From positions 45,272-109,271 of the forward strand of contig NZ_PPCN01000014.1 in assembly GCF_002906165.1 (NCBI RefSeq): a stretch of DNA of 64,000 nt, in the 5' to 3' direction. Positions within the stretch are counted from its first letter, which is position 1. Each line of letters opens with the position of its first letter. The notes below the pieces were generated by a model. It had not been told where the DNA came from. It saw only the letters and a program-made list of their open reading frames with translations, and did no database searches. The DNA comes from Roseibium marinum (GTDB taxonomy: Bacteria; Pseudomonadota; Alphaproteobacteria; Rhizobiales; Stappiaceae). This document shows, piece after piece, positions 34,600 through 43,113 of the stretch. The position numbers and the translations under genes are program-made.

Positions 34600-35367
34600 A
34601 TGAGTGAACCGATGTTGAAGGTTGAACTGAGCGACAGTGTCGCGACCCTGACCATGAACCGCCCGGACAAGCGCAACGCCATGTGCGACGAGCTGCTTGC
34701 CGCCATTGACGGTTTCTTTTCGGACCCGCCGAAGGAAACGAAAGCCGTCGTCATCACCGGGACGGCGGGGCATTTCTGCTCCGGCCTCGATCTCAGCGAA
34801 CATGTCGCCCGCGATGCCGAGGGCACCATGCGCCATTCGCGCGGCTGGCACCAGGTGATGGACAGGATCGAGTTCAGCGGGCTGCCGGTCGTCTCTGCCC
34901 TGTTCGGGGCGGTCATCGGGGGCGGCCTGGAGATGGCGGCAGCCACGCATGTGCGCGTCGCTGAGCCATCGGCCTTCTTCCAGTTGCCCGAGGGGCGGCG
35001 CGGCATTTTCGTGGGCGGCGGCGCTTCCGTCCGTGTGGGGCGCATCCTCGGCGCCGACCGGATGACGGAAATGATGCTGACGGGACGCAGATACGATGCC
35101 GCCGAAGGCCTGGCGCTCGGACTGGCGCACTACACTGTCGAGGATGGCGAAGCGCTTTCGAGGGCCCGGGAGCTGGCGCGCAGAATCGCGTCCAACGCAT
35201 CGCTGTCGAACTACATCATGATCCAGGCGCTGGCGCGGATCGAGGACATGTCGAAAGCCGACGGCCTGTTCACCGAAAGTCTGTGCGCGGCGATTACCCA
35301 GACCAGCCCCGACGCGGTTGAGGGCCTCGCGGCCTTTCTGGAAAAACGCAACCCGACCTTCAGGTGA
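34600..35367 (+). CDS. Enoyl-CoA hydratase/isomerase family protein
   Basis: A 255-residue crotonase with oxyanion-hole segments HFCSGLDLSEH (first) and GAVIGGGLEMAAATH (second). It should hydrate the aryl-propenoyl-CoA double bond; a hydratase-lyase role (direct aldehyde release) is the alternative but is less favoured because a beta-hydroxyacyl-CoA dehydrogenase lies next to it. It starts ten bases after the SDR stop with GAGGAAG upstream, in the same operon. Confidence 0.88.
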   Translation: MSEPMLKVELSDSVATLTMNRPDKRNAMCDELLAAIDGFFSDPPKETKAVVITGTAGHFCSGLDLSEHVARDAEGTMRHSRGWHQVMDRIEFSGLPVVSALFGAVIGGGLEMAAATHVRVAEPSAFFQLPEGRRGIFVGGGASVRVGRILGADRMTEMMLTGRRYDAAEGLALGLAHYTVEDGEALSRARELARRIASNASLSNYIMIQALARIEDMSKADGLFTESLCAAITQTSPDAVEGLAAFLEKRNPTFR

Positions 35368-35371
35368 CGTC

Positions 35372-35857
35372 ATGAAAAAATCAGCACCCGAGCCCGCACC
35401 GGAGAACGGCGCCCTCAGCATCAGCGACAGGACCCTGCGCGCGTTTTTCGGCTACCAGATGAAACGGACCTTCAACCTCATCCAGTCCGACCTGAACCGG
35501 ACGCTGAAACCTTTCGATCTGCGGATGCTGACTTATACCGCCCTCGTTCTGGTGGTCGACAATCCCGGTCTCAGCCAGGCGCAGCTTGCGGAGGCCATGG
35601 ATATCGAGCGGCCGAACCTCGTTGTGATCATCGACGAGCTGGAACGGCGGGAGCTGATCATCCGGGACCGGCTGCCGAAAGACCGCCGGGCCTATGCCCT
35701 GAAGGTCACGCTGGCCGGGAGGCGGCTTTATGAAAAGAGCTTCGCCGCGGTATCCGCGCACGAGAAAACCTTCCTGCGGGGCGTGGAGGCGGAGGCTCTG
35801 GCGGTGGCGATGGACGTCATGCGCCGTGTCGAGAAAAACCGTAAGCGGGATGCCTGA
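35372..35857 (+). CDS. MarR-family transcriptional regulator
   Basis: A 161-residue winged-helix regulator: NPGLSQAQLAEAMDIERPNLVVIIDELERRELIIRD is the recognition helix region and DRRAYALKVTLAGRRL the wing. MarR repressors of hydroxycinnamate genes (CouR, FerR type) release DNA on binding the aryl-CoA, which the ligase here would make. It lies four bases after the hydratase stop. A palindromic mobile element begins one base after its stop codon. Confidence 0.9.
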   Translation: MKKSAPEPAPENGALSISDRTLRAFFGYQMKRTFNLIQSDLNRTLKPFDLRMLTYTALVLVVDNPGLSQAQLAEAMDIERPNLVVIIDELERRELIIRDRLPKDRRAYALKVTLAGRRLYEKSFAAVSAHEKTFLRGVEAEALAVAMDVMRRVEKNRKRDA

Positions 35858-36131
35858 CCTAGGGTCTGTGGACAATAAGGATTTGGTCGAGGTTTGGATG
35901 CAAAACGCCCAGTTCAAGAAGCAAGGTCGCAGGAAGGGTGTTCCCTTTCAAGACATTGGGACGCCGAAATGGGCGTTTTGCGCCAAGTCTCTTCGAGACG
36001 CGGCGGATTTCGGTCCCGACTGCGTCGGAAAGTCCTTGTGGTGGGCGGCACCACTGCGGACTTTCCTCCTGTTCGGACACCGAAATCCGGCTCGCGCCGC
36101 GACCCAAACCTAATTGTCCACAGACCCTAGG
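35858..36131. mobile_element. Palindromic non-autonomous element (MITE)
   Basis: A 274-base segment bounded by a perfect 19-bp inverted repeat: CCTAGGGTCTGTGGACAAT at 35858-35876 and its complement at 36113-36131. CTAG at each end may be the target duplication. Inside are further complementary pairs (35901-35911 with 35970-35980, 36005-36014 with 36079-36088, 36027-36035 with 36058-36066), so the transcript can fold strongly. No transposase is encoded. It fits exactly between the MarR stop and the Shine-Dalgarno of the ligase gene. An IS5-type parent is a guess from the CTAG target. Confidence 0.8.
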
Positions 36132-36143
36132 GAGGAAACAGTC

Positions 36144-37958
36144 ATGAAACGCACATCGCAATTTCAGCCTCATTCCGTGGAACGGCAACAGCGCGCTGAC
36201 GGGTCGATCCTGCTTAGGTCCAGGCATGCTCTCAGTCCGGCGGTCGAGCGCACCGGAGACTGGCTGCATGTCTGGGCGGAGGCCGCCCCGGGGCGGGTTT
36301 TTCTGGCCGAGAGAAGTGGCGCCGGCTGGCGCGAGGAAACCTATGAAGGCGTGCTGGGCCAGGTGCGGGCGATCGGCGCGTCCCTGCTGGCACGCGGAAT
36401 GGGACCGGAGACACCGATCCTGATCATGTCGGGCAACGGCGTCGATCACGGTCTTCTGGCGCTGGCCGCGCAATATGTCGGTGTTCCGGTCGTGCCGGTG
36501 GCCGAGCAGTATTCCCTGGTTCACGGCGCTCACGGCCGTCTTCGGGACGTCATCGGCCTGATCCGGCCGAGGATGGCCTATGTGGTGGATGGCGACCAAT
36601 ACGGCGAAGCGCTGGCCCTCGATGCGCTCCACTCCGTCGAAATCGTTGCCAGCCGACCGGGCTCGGCACAGGTGACCGCGTTTGCAGAGCTTTTGAAGGG
36701 CGACGAGAGCGTCGATGTCGATGCCGCGTTCGCGGAAGTAACCGCTGAAACGGTCGGCAAGATCCTTATGACCAGCGGGTCCACCTCCAGCCCAAAGGGC
36801 GTACCGACAACGCACCGCATGATGTGCGTCAACCAGGCTCAGCTTGCGGACGCCCTGCCGTTCCTGCGGGAGCGGCCGCCGGTGATCGTGGACTGGCTGC
36901 CCTGGAACCACGTTTTCGGTGGCTCGCACAACTTCAACATGATGCTTGCCAATGGCGGCAGCCTGTACATCGACGACGGCAAGCCGGTGAAGGGACTGTT
37001 CGAGCGCACGCTGGAAAACCTTTCTCTGAAGACCGGCACCCTGGCGTTCAATGTGCCGCTTGGCTTCGGCATGCTGCTCGGCGCACTGGAGAAGGACGAC
37101 GGTTTGCGCCGGCGCTTTTTCGAGGATCTCGACCTGATCTTCTATGCGGGGGCCTCGCTGCCGCAGGAGGTCTGGTCGGGTTTTGAACGCATGGCGATGG
37201 AAGTGAAGGGCGAAATCCCGCTGATGACCTCTTCCTGGGGGCTTACGGAGACCGCGCCCTGCGCGATGATGCAGCAGGAACCCGCGCCGCGGTCCGGCAT
37301 CGTCGGCGTGCCCGTGAACGGCGTCACGGTGAAGCTCATCCCGGACGCGGACATGCGCTGCGAGGTCCGTGTCAAGGGCCCGAATATCATGCAGGGCTAT
37401 TTCAACGATCCGGAAAAGACCCGGGCGGCCTTCGACGAGGAAGGCTTCTTCATCACCGGCGATGCGATGGTGTTCCTCGATGACAATGACCCCGACAAGG
37501 GGATGCGCTTCGACGGCAGGATGTCGGAGGATTTCAAGCTGCAGTCCGGAACCTGGGTGCGTGCGGCGCAGTTGAAACTCGACATGCTGTCGCGCCTTAC
37601 ACCGCTTTCCGCCGATCTGGTCATCACCGGTGCGGACCGCAGGCAGATCGGGGTGATGATTTTCCCGAATGTCGCGGAACTGAACCGCGAGGGCTTCAGT
37701 CTTCAGGAGGAGGGGGGAGCCTATAGCTGCGCGCTGCTGCAGGGAGAGATCCGCCGGAGGCTGAGCGAGCGGGCGCGCGAAATCAGTGGCAGCTCGACGC
37801 TGGTGTCCCGGGCCATCGTTCTTGCCGAACCGCCTTCGATGCCCGAAGGCGAAATGACGGCAAAGGGCAATCTGAATATCCGCAAGGTGCTGGTGCGCCG
37901 CGAGAAGCTGCTGGAGCGGCTCTATGACGACAACGACCCGGCTGTGGTCACGATTTAA
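36144..37958 (+). CDS. Feruloyl-CoA synthase-like acyl-CoA ligase
   Basis: A 604-residue AMP-forming ligase with the P-loop-like motif MTSGSTSSPKGVPTTH, the DWLPWNHVFGGSHNFN segment characteristic of feruloyl-CoA synthases, and an AMP-binding core (SSWGLTETAP, FFITGDA). It should activate a hydroxycinnamate-type acid to the CoA thioester, the entry step of the operon. The ATG at 36144 lies eight bases after GGGAGG, whose first bases abut the MITE; an upstream TTG lies in the MITE end and is rejected. The exact acid (coumarate, ferulate, cinnamate) is unknown. Confidence 0.9.
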   Translation: MKRTSQFQPHSVERQQRADGSILLRSRHALSPAVERTGDWLHVWAEAAPGRVFLAERSGAGWREETYEGVLGQVRAIGASLLARGMGPETPILIMSGNGVDHGLLALAAQYVGVPVVPVAEQYSLVHGAHGRLRDVIGLIRPRMAYVVDGDQYGEALALDALHSVEIVASRPGSAQVTAFAELLKGDESVDVDAAFAEVTAETVGKILMTSGSTSSPKGVPTTHRMMCVNQAQLADALPFLRERPPVIVDWLPWNHVFGGSHNFNMMLANGGSLYIDDGKPVKGLFERTLENLSLKTGTLAFNVPLGFGMLLGALEKDDGLRRRFFEDLDLIFYAGASLPQEVWSGFERMAMEVKGEIPLMTSSWGLTETAPCAMMQQEPAPRSGIVGVPVNGVTVKLIPDADMRCEVRVKGPNIMQGYFNDPEKTRAAFDEEGFFITGDAMVFLDDNDPDKGMRFDGRMSEDFKLQSGTWVRAAQLKLDMLSRLTPLSADLVITGADRRQIGVMIFPNVAELNREGFSLQEEGGAYSCALLQGEIRRRLSERAREISGSSTLVSRAIVLAEPPSMPEGEMTAKGNLNIRKVLVRREKLLERLYDDNDPAVVTI

Positions 37959-37987
37959 TACCGGTCAACTCCAGAGGAGAGCCTAAA

Positions 37988-38860
37988 ATGGTCGATATAT
38001 CCAAGGTCCGGGCGATCGACATCCATACCCATGCGGAGGAACCCTGCGGCTGCCATTCCGATGACGGTTATGACGAGCTGCAGGCGACGATGGCGAAATA
38101 TTTCCGCGCGCCGTGGAGCCACCCGCCGACGGTTCCGCAAACAGCGGCCCACTACCGCGAGCAGAACATCGCCGCGGTGATATTTCCCGTCGATGCGGAA
38201 CGCGAGACCGGGTATCGCCGCTACAAGAACGAGGAAGTGGCTGAGCTGGCGGCGGAGAATGACGACGTCCTTATACCTTTCGCCTCCATCGATCCGCACA
38301 AGGGCAAGCTGGGCGCGCGCGAGGCCCGGCGGCTGATGAAGGAGTTCGGCATCAAGGGTTTCAAGTTCCACCCGACCATGCAGGGCTTTTTCCCCAACGA
38401 CCGGTTGGCCTATGACCTCTACGAGGAAATCGCCGCGCAAGGCGCGATCGCGCTGTTTCATACCGGCCAGACCGGGGTCGGCAGCGGCATGCGCGGCGGC
38501 AACGGCATGCGGCTGAAATACTCCAATCCGATGTATTTGGACGACGTCGCGGTCGACTTCCCGGACATGAAGATCATCCTTGCCCATCCATCTTTCCCCT
38601 GGCAGGAGGAGGCATTGGCCGTTGCCCAGCACAAGCCGAATGTCTATATCGACCTGTCGGGCTGGTCGCCGAAATATTTTCCGGAAATTCTGGTCAAATA
38701 CTGCAATTCGATCCTGAAGAAGAAGGTGCTGTTCGGCTCCGACTGGCCGATGATCACCCCGGAGCGCTGGCTGGCGGACTTCGAGAAGATCGCCATCAAG
38801 GACGAGCTGCGCCCCGACATCGTGAAGGGCAACGCGGCCCGGCTGCTGGGTCTGTCATGA
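37988..38860 (+). CDS. Amidohydrolase, CouO-like beta-ketoacyl-CoA hydrolase candidate
   Basis: A 290-residue amidohydrolase-2 protein with metal-ligand motifs IDIHTHAEE, FKFHPTMQG, LAHPSFPW and LFGSDWP. Homologous metal hydrolases in hydroxycinnamate operons (CouO of Rhodococcus) split the aryl-beta-ketoacyl-CoA into an aromatic acid and acetyl-CoA, and the presence of ligase, hydratase and SDR here supports that role. This is context inference. AGGAGA precedes the ATG. Its stop overlaps the DUF3237 gene. Confidence 0.87.
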   Translation: MVDISKVRAIDIHTHAEEPCGCHSDDGYDELQATMAKYFRAPWSHPPTVPQTAAHYREQNIAAVIFPVDAERETGYRRYKNEEVAELAAENDDVLIPFASIDPHKGKLGAREARRLMKEFGIKGFKFHPTMQGFFPNDRLAYDLYEEIAAQGAIALFHTGQTGVGSGMRGGNGMRLKYSNPMYLDDVAVDFPDMKIILAHPSFPWQEEALAVAQHKPNVYIDLSGWSPKYFPEILVKYCNSILKKKVLFGSDWPMITPERWLADFEKIAIKDELRPDIVKGNAARLLGLS

Positions 38861-39312
38861 GTATCCCCGGGCTCAGTCACTTCTGCGATCTTGAAGTGCG
38901 GCTCGGTCCCGTCATGGAGATGGGGCCGGGGCGCTGCGGCGGACGCCGCATCATTCCGATCATTGGCGGAACGGTGACGGGAAAGGTCAGCGGAAGGGTT
39001 CTGGATCTGGGGGCCGACTGGCAGACGATCCTTGCCGACGGTTCGGCCGACATCGATACGCGCTACGCCTTCGAAACCGATGACGGCGCGCTGATCGAGA
39101 TCGTCAACAAGGGTGTGCGGCACGGGCCGCCGGAGATCCTGCAGGCACTGGCGCGCGGCGACGACGTCGATCCCGCGCTCTATTATTTCCGCACGACCGC
39201 GCGCCTGGAGACGGGTGACGCGAGATATCAATGGGTTAACCGGACGATTTTTGTCGGCACTGGCAGACGGCTGGCTTCCGCTGTTCTCGTGTCGCTCTTT
39301 TCCGTAAACTGA
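38857..39312 (+). CDS. DUF3237-like protein
   Basis: A 151-residue protein with the DUF3237 pattern: GGRRIIPIIGGTVTGKVSGRVLDLGADWQ, DTRYAFETDDGALIEIVNKG and the closing YQWVNRTIFVGTGRR. The fold is a small beta barrel; no reaction is established to my knowledge, though such genes recur in aromatic operons. It overlaps the amidohydrolase stop by four bases and precedes the acyl-CoA dehydrogenase by 12. Confidence 0.8.
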   Translation: MSIPGLSHFCDLEVRLGPVMEMGPGRCGGRRIIPIIGGTVTGKVSGRVLDLGADWQTILADGSADIDTRYAFETDDGALIEIVNKGVRHGPPEILQALARGDDVDPALYYFRTTARLETGDARYQWVNRTIFVGTGRRLASAVLVSLFSVN

Positions 39313-39324
39313 GGACTTGTCCCG

Positions 39325-40902
39325 ATGAAACCGTTCTCGGCGCCGCTCGATGACATTCTCTTCTCGCTGAACCATGTTGCCCGGGCCGGCAGTCTGCCGC
39401 ATTGGGACGGGGATCTTGCATGCGAAGTCGGAAAGCACTTCGCCGCCTTCGCCGAAGAGCAACTGGCGCCGCTCAACGAGCCGGGGGATCGTCTGGGATG
39501 CCGGCTGGAAGGCGGGCGGGTGCGGATGCCCGAGGGCTTTGCCGAAGCCTACAAGGCTTACGCCGAACAGGGCTGGCCGGGTCTGACGGTTCCGGAGCAA
39601 TTGGGTGGCCAGGGTCTGGACGGCACGGTGCTGGCCGTCACGTCCGAGATCTTCTCCGGCGCGAACCACAGCCTGCAGATGGTGACCGGTCTCGTGCCGG
39701 GCGCCGTCAGCACGCTGCTGTCCTTCGGTACCGCGGAGCAGCAGGCGCGTTTCATTCCCTCGCTCGCCTCCGGAGAAGCGCTGGCGACCATGTGCCTGAC
39801 CGAACCGGAGGCGGGGTCGGATCTTGCCCGTATCCGCTGCAAGGGCGTTCTTTCGGGTGATTGCTGGAGCCTGACGGGGGAGAAGATTTTCATTTCCGGC
39901 GGCGACCAGGACATGAGCGACAAGATCCATCATCTTGTGCTCGCGCGCACCTCGGAGGAAGGCGTGAAGGGGCTTTCCCTGTTCATATCCCCCTGCACAC
40001 GTGCGGACGGATCGCGCAATGCGATCTCGGTCACCCGGATCGAAGAAAAGATGGGGCTGCATGCCTCGCCCACCTGCCAGCTCGCTTTTGACGGGGCGGA
40101 GGCGGAGCTTATCGGCGAAGCGGGCGCGGGTCTGCGGGCGATGTTCACGCTGATGAACCATGCAAGGGTCGATGTGGCGCTGCAGGGTGTCGCCCATGCC
40201 GCCCGCGCCTTCGATATCGCGCGCGGTTACGCCGGCGAGCGTGTGCAGGGGCGCGGACCGGACGGCAAGCCGGTCACCATCGACCGGCATGCGGATGTCC
40301 GGCGGATGCTCGACGAAATCGATGCCCTGGCTCTGGGCGGGCGGGCAGTGGCGCATCTGACCCTCGTGGCCATCGAAGCGGGCGGCGATCAAGATCTTGC
40401 CGAGTTTTTGAAACCGGTCGCGAAGGTCTTTTGCACCGAGGCGGGGATGCGCGCGGCCGAACTGGGCATGCAGGTTCTGGGCGGTTACGGCTATCTGCGC
40501 GAATACGGGCTGGAGCAGATCTACCGCGATGCCCGTATCACCGCGATCTACGAAGGCGCCAACGGCATCCACGAGAAGGCTCTGGTGACCCGTCTGCTTT
40601 CCGGTCCGGCGGGCCGCGCATTCGAGAGTTTTCTGGTGGAGGAATGCGCCGCCCGGCAATCCGGCGCGTACAAGCTTGACGAGGCTCTTGAGACATGGCG
40701 TGGCGCCCGCGACCGGATCGCGGAAAGCGCGGACCCGGCACTGTGGGCGCATGATTTCATGTCGCTGACGGCTGCAACGCTTGTCTCATGCCTGTGGGCG
40801 CGCATGGCGGAGGCCGCGGACCGTCATCCAGATCCCCGGCGCATCAGGCGTCTCGCGGACAGGGCCCTGGCTCTCCGGGACGGGCAAGCTGTCTTCGGCT
40901 GA
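39325..40902 (+). CDS. Acyl-CoA dehydrogenase, long form
   Basis: A 525-residue FAD-dependent acyl-CoA dehydrogenase. MCLTEPEAGSDLARIR is the first signature, GEKIFISGGDQDM follows, and the catalytic region GYGYLREYGLEQIYRDARITAIYEGANGIHE fits the longer fatty-acyl-type forms with an extra C-terminal domain. In this operon it would desaturate saturated side chains such as dihydrocinnamoyl-CoA so they can enter the hydratase step. It is the last gene of the operon; no obvious terminator follows. Confidence 0.9.
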   Translation: MKPFSAPLDDILFSLNHVARAGSLPHWDGDLACEVGKHFAAFAEEQLAPLNEPGDRLGCRLEGGRVRMPEGFAEAYKAYAEQGWPGLTVPEQLGGQGLDGTVLAVTSEIFSGANHSLQMVTGLVPGAVSTLLSFGTAEQQARFIPSLASGEALATMCLTEPEAGSDLARIRCKGVLSGDCWSLTGEKIFISGGDQDMSDKIHHLVLARTSEEGVKGLSLFISPCTRADGSRNAISVTRIEEKMGLHASPTCQLAFDGAEAELIGEAGAGLRAMFTLMNHARVDVALQGVAHAARAFDIARGYAGERVQGRGPDGKPVTIDRHADVRRMLDEIDALALGGRAVAHLTLVAIEAGGDQDLAEFLKPVAKVFCTEAGMRAAELGMQVLGGYGYLREYGLEQIYRDARITAIYEGANGIHEKALVTRLLSGPAGRAFESFLVEECAARQSGAYKLDEALETWRGARDRIAESADPALWAHDFMSLTAATLVSCLWARMAEAADRHPDPRRIRRLADRALALRDGQAVFG

Positions 40903-40946
40903 CCTTTGGTAAGGTGCCGTAGACTTCAAAACCACCAAATTATTCG

Positions 40947-40971
40947 GGAACTCTTGGCGAGGCGTTTCGTT
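40947..40971 (+). promoter_or_regulatory. EcfG-type promoter for the DUF992 gene
   Basis: GGAAC at 40947-40951 and CGTT at 40968-40971 with a 16-base spacer match the EcfG (general stress sigma factor) promoter exactly. It lies 104 bases before the DUF992 start. Confidence 0.7.
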
Positions 40972-41074
40972 TTCCACGTATCGGGAGCCGGCAGGTGTCG
41001 GCTCCGGGATGCATGAGCGGGCAGCCCGGTTGTAAAAACCGGTGGCGGTCTCTCGATCAGTAAGGAGAACATTT

Positions 41075-41560
41075 ATGAAACGGTTCAGCAAACTCGCTCT
41101 GGCGCTGACCGGCGCAACGCTTCTGGCAACGCCTGTCGTCGCCGCCGACTCCAGCGCTGGCGTCAAGATCGGTATGCTTACCTGCGCGGTTGAAGGTGAG
41201 ACGAATTTCATCGTTGGGTCCAATGCGACGCTCAGCTGCACGTTCGAACCGGCCAATGGCGGCCAGGCCGCCTATTACACCGGTACGGTCAGGGAATTCG
41301 GCCTGGATATCGGAACCACGACCAATGCGACCCTTGTCTGGGGTGTTCTGGCGCCGAGCGCCGATATGGAAATTGGTGCCCTTGAAGGCGAATATGGCGG
41401 TGTCACCGCCGGTGCGAGCCTCGGTGCCGGCGTCAAGGCAAATGCCCTGATCGGTGGTTTCGACAAGTCCATCGCGCTTAATCCGATCAGCGTCGAAAGC
41501 CAGACGGGGACCAACCTGACCCTGGGCGTCAGTTATCTGTCGCTGAAGTCGGCAGGTTGA
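41075..41560 (+). CDS. DUF992 exported protein
   Basis: A 161-residue protein with a signal peptide (cleavage near VVAA) and the DUF992 pattern: GVKIGMLTCAVEG, LSCTFEP and YTGTVREFGLDIG. The two Cys probably form a disulfide. Function unknown; relatives are abundant periplasmic proteins in alphaproteobacteria. The ATG follows AAGGAGA, an exact EcfG promoter lies upstream and a strong terminator downstream, so it is monocistronic and probably stress-induced. Confidence 0.85.
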   Translation: MKRFSKLALALTGATLLATPVVAADSSAGVKIGMLTCAVEGETNFIVGSNATLSCTFEPANGGQAAYYTGTVREFGLDIGTTTNATLVWGVLAPSADMEIGALEGEYGGVTAGASLGAGVKANALIGGFDKSIALNPISVESQTGTNLTLGVSYLSLKSAG

Positions 41561-41585
41561 TTGATCGACCTCATGTTTGTTTGTG

Positions 41586-41612
41586 AAAAGGGCCGGCTTT
41601 GCCGGCCCTTTT
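41586..41612 (+). terminator. Rho-independent terminator after DUF992 gene
   Basis: A 12-bp perfect stem (AAAAGGGCCGGC / GCCGGCCCTTTT) with a TTT loop, followed by ATTTT. It lies 25 bases after the stop. Confidence 0.85.
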
Positions 41613-41661
41613 ATTTTGCTGCCTAACAATTACCTGAAATTCCCTATCAGGGGGAACAATC

Positions 41662-41726
41662 ATGACGCTACCGGATTGGTGCTTTTGCTGGTGGCTTTTG
41701 GGACGCTGGGTTATTTCGTCGTCTAA
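41662..41726 (+). pseudogene. Possible frameshifted short membrane peptide
   Basis: An ATG with GGGGGA upstream begins a frame without family character, while the +2 frame directly after encodes LVLLLVAFGTLGYFVV and stops. One lost or gained base would join them into a membrane peptide of about 20 residues. It may also be noise. Confidence 0.25.
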
Positions 41727-41837
41727 ACACCAGATCAAGTCTGCGTTATTGTATGCCGTCTTTATTTCGGCCGCATTTGATAGCGGTTTGAACTGATGCT
41801 GCGTAAAAGCCCGTCCCAGAACACTCTTTTCTATTCG

Positions 41838-42566
41838 TTATCTCGTTTCGTTGTCGTCCGATTGGGCCGTTTGACGAACAACCCGGTTTCGTCCCTCTCT
41901 CTTTGCCTCGTAAAGAGCTTCGTCGGCTGCGTGTAACACCTGATCGAGTGGCCTCGATCCATCAAAGAATTCCACGCCGATCGACAGCGTAAAACTCAAT
42001 TCCCTACCGGATACCTGAATGGTCTGACTTTCTACCGCCGCCCGAATTGTCTCCGCGCGGATTTCTGCATGTTGAATGCACTCGCCGGGATAAAAGGAAA
42101 CAAATTCCTCGCCACCAAAACGGGCAGCAAAACCATCAGGCTTGCTTCTTGCCTTTAAAATACTGGCAACTTCGCGGATTACACGATCGCCGATCTGGTG
42201 TCCGTAGGTGTCGTTAATCGTCTTGAACCTGTCGATATCGGCCACCAGGATCGATCCGGAGTTTTTCATACCCAATTCTTCGAAGTTGTCAAAGAATGCC
42301 CGCCGAGTCAGCAGGCTGGTCATCTGGTCGTGCCGCACCAAATGCTCCAGTTGCCGGTTTAACTCTTGTATACGCAGCATCATCCCTGCAAACCAGAGCG
42401 AAACCACAGGGGCAATCATCAGCGGCACTCCGATGGCAGGAACAAGTGAGTCGGGGTTCAACCCATCGGGAGCTGCGATCCAGGTCAGTAGCAACGACCC
42501 TCCTACTGATACAAGCGACACGAAGAAAATGAAGACCCACTTTTCGGTGTTATTTCTTATCGTCAT
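41838..42566 (-). CDS. Membrane-anchored GGDEF diguanylate cyclase
   Basis: A 242-residue protein with two N-terminal helices (about 8-30 and 38-60), a short linker and a GGDEF domain: active site RFGGEEF, DIDRFKTINDTYGH and the closing ADEALYEAKREGRN. The active-site motif is intact, so it should make c-di-GMP. The position of the inhibitory RxxD site, five residues before GGEEF, is not conserved. The ATG at 42566 has AGGAAC upstream. It is counterpart to the EAL protein at 19844 but not adjacent. Confidence 0.88.
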   Translation of the reverse strand: MTIRNNTEKWVFIFFVSLVSVGGSLLLTWIAAPDGLNPDSLVPAIGVPLMIAPVVSLWFAGMMLRIQELNRQLEHLVRHDQMTSLLTRRAFFDNFEELGMKNSGSILVADIDRFKTINDTYGHQIGDRVIREVASILKARSKPDGFAARFGGEEFVSFYPGECIQHAEIRAETIRAAVESQTIQVSGRELSFTLSIGVEFFDGSRPLDQVLHAADEALYEAKREGRNRVVRQTAQSDDNETR

Positions 42567-42747
42567 TCGCGGAGTTCCTGCATGACCGAATTCGCCAGCT
42601 ACAGCCGCCAACCAGTCGCTGATAATATATGGTGCCGGTGATAAATCTGAAATGTTTCGATCTGATTGACAGCGAAGGCCGGTCGTGACTACCCGATCCG
42701 TCAGCAGGTGAACTACACCGGATTTTCCAGGAACTGATTGATATTAG

Positions 42748-42954
42748 TTATACGGCTATGTTCTCGATTTCCAGAGCTTCGTAGAAGTTTGCCTTCGCCT
42801 CAGCAGGCGGGATGTTTCCTATGGGCTCCAGCAAGCGCCCGTGGTTGAACCAGTCGACCCATTCGAGTGTCGCAAACTCGACGGCTCCACAGCTCTGCTA
42901 TGGGCCGCGCCGATGAATGACCTCGGCCTTCTTGATCCATTCGTTCAATCCCGT
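42748..42954 (-). pseudogene. IS3-family transposase C-terminal fragment
   Basis: The frame ending at 42748 encodes AVEFATLEWVDWFNHGRLLEP and IGNIPPAEAKANFYEALE, the standard C-terminus of IS3 OrfB integrase-type transposases. Upstream the same frame reads KKAEVIHRRGP and is broken by a TAG at 42898-42900 where the family has Trp. The rest of the element is missing. It is a decayed insertion-sequence scar between the GGDEF gene and the stress genes. Confidence 0.8.
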
Positions 42955-43042
42955 TTGTGAGTATGTGACATAGCTTATGTACTCGTAAGGTAGCAGAAAA
43001 CGATCTCAACAGGCCCGCCGGTGGTTTCACCAGGCGCAATGC

Positions 43043-43075
43043 AAAAAAACGGGCCGCTTTCGCAGCCCGTTTTTT
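43043..43075 (-). terminator. Terminator downstream of the PRC-barrel gene
   Basis: ACGGGC and GCCCGT arms with a short GC inner stem, flanked by an A7 run and T6 run, so it can work in the minus direction after the gene at 43114. Confidence 0.75.
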
Positions 43076-43113
43076 GATGGCGGATCAACGATTCGGGCAA
43101 TAGCCCCGATCAG

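Noticed and set aside
35863..36127. A regulatory RNA gene or riboswitch between the MarR and ligase genes
   Set aside because: Perfect terminal repeats and CTAG at both ends are better explained by a transposed element.
38644..40752. A 702-codon open frame on the minus strand opposite the acyl-CoA dehydrogenase
   Set aside because: It is a shadow of GC-rich coding DNA: no domain, biased composition, opposite to real genes.
42800..43039. A 79-codon minus-strand frame
   Set aside because: It is an out-of-frame reading of the decayed IS3 transposase.
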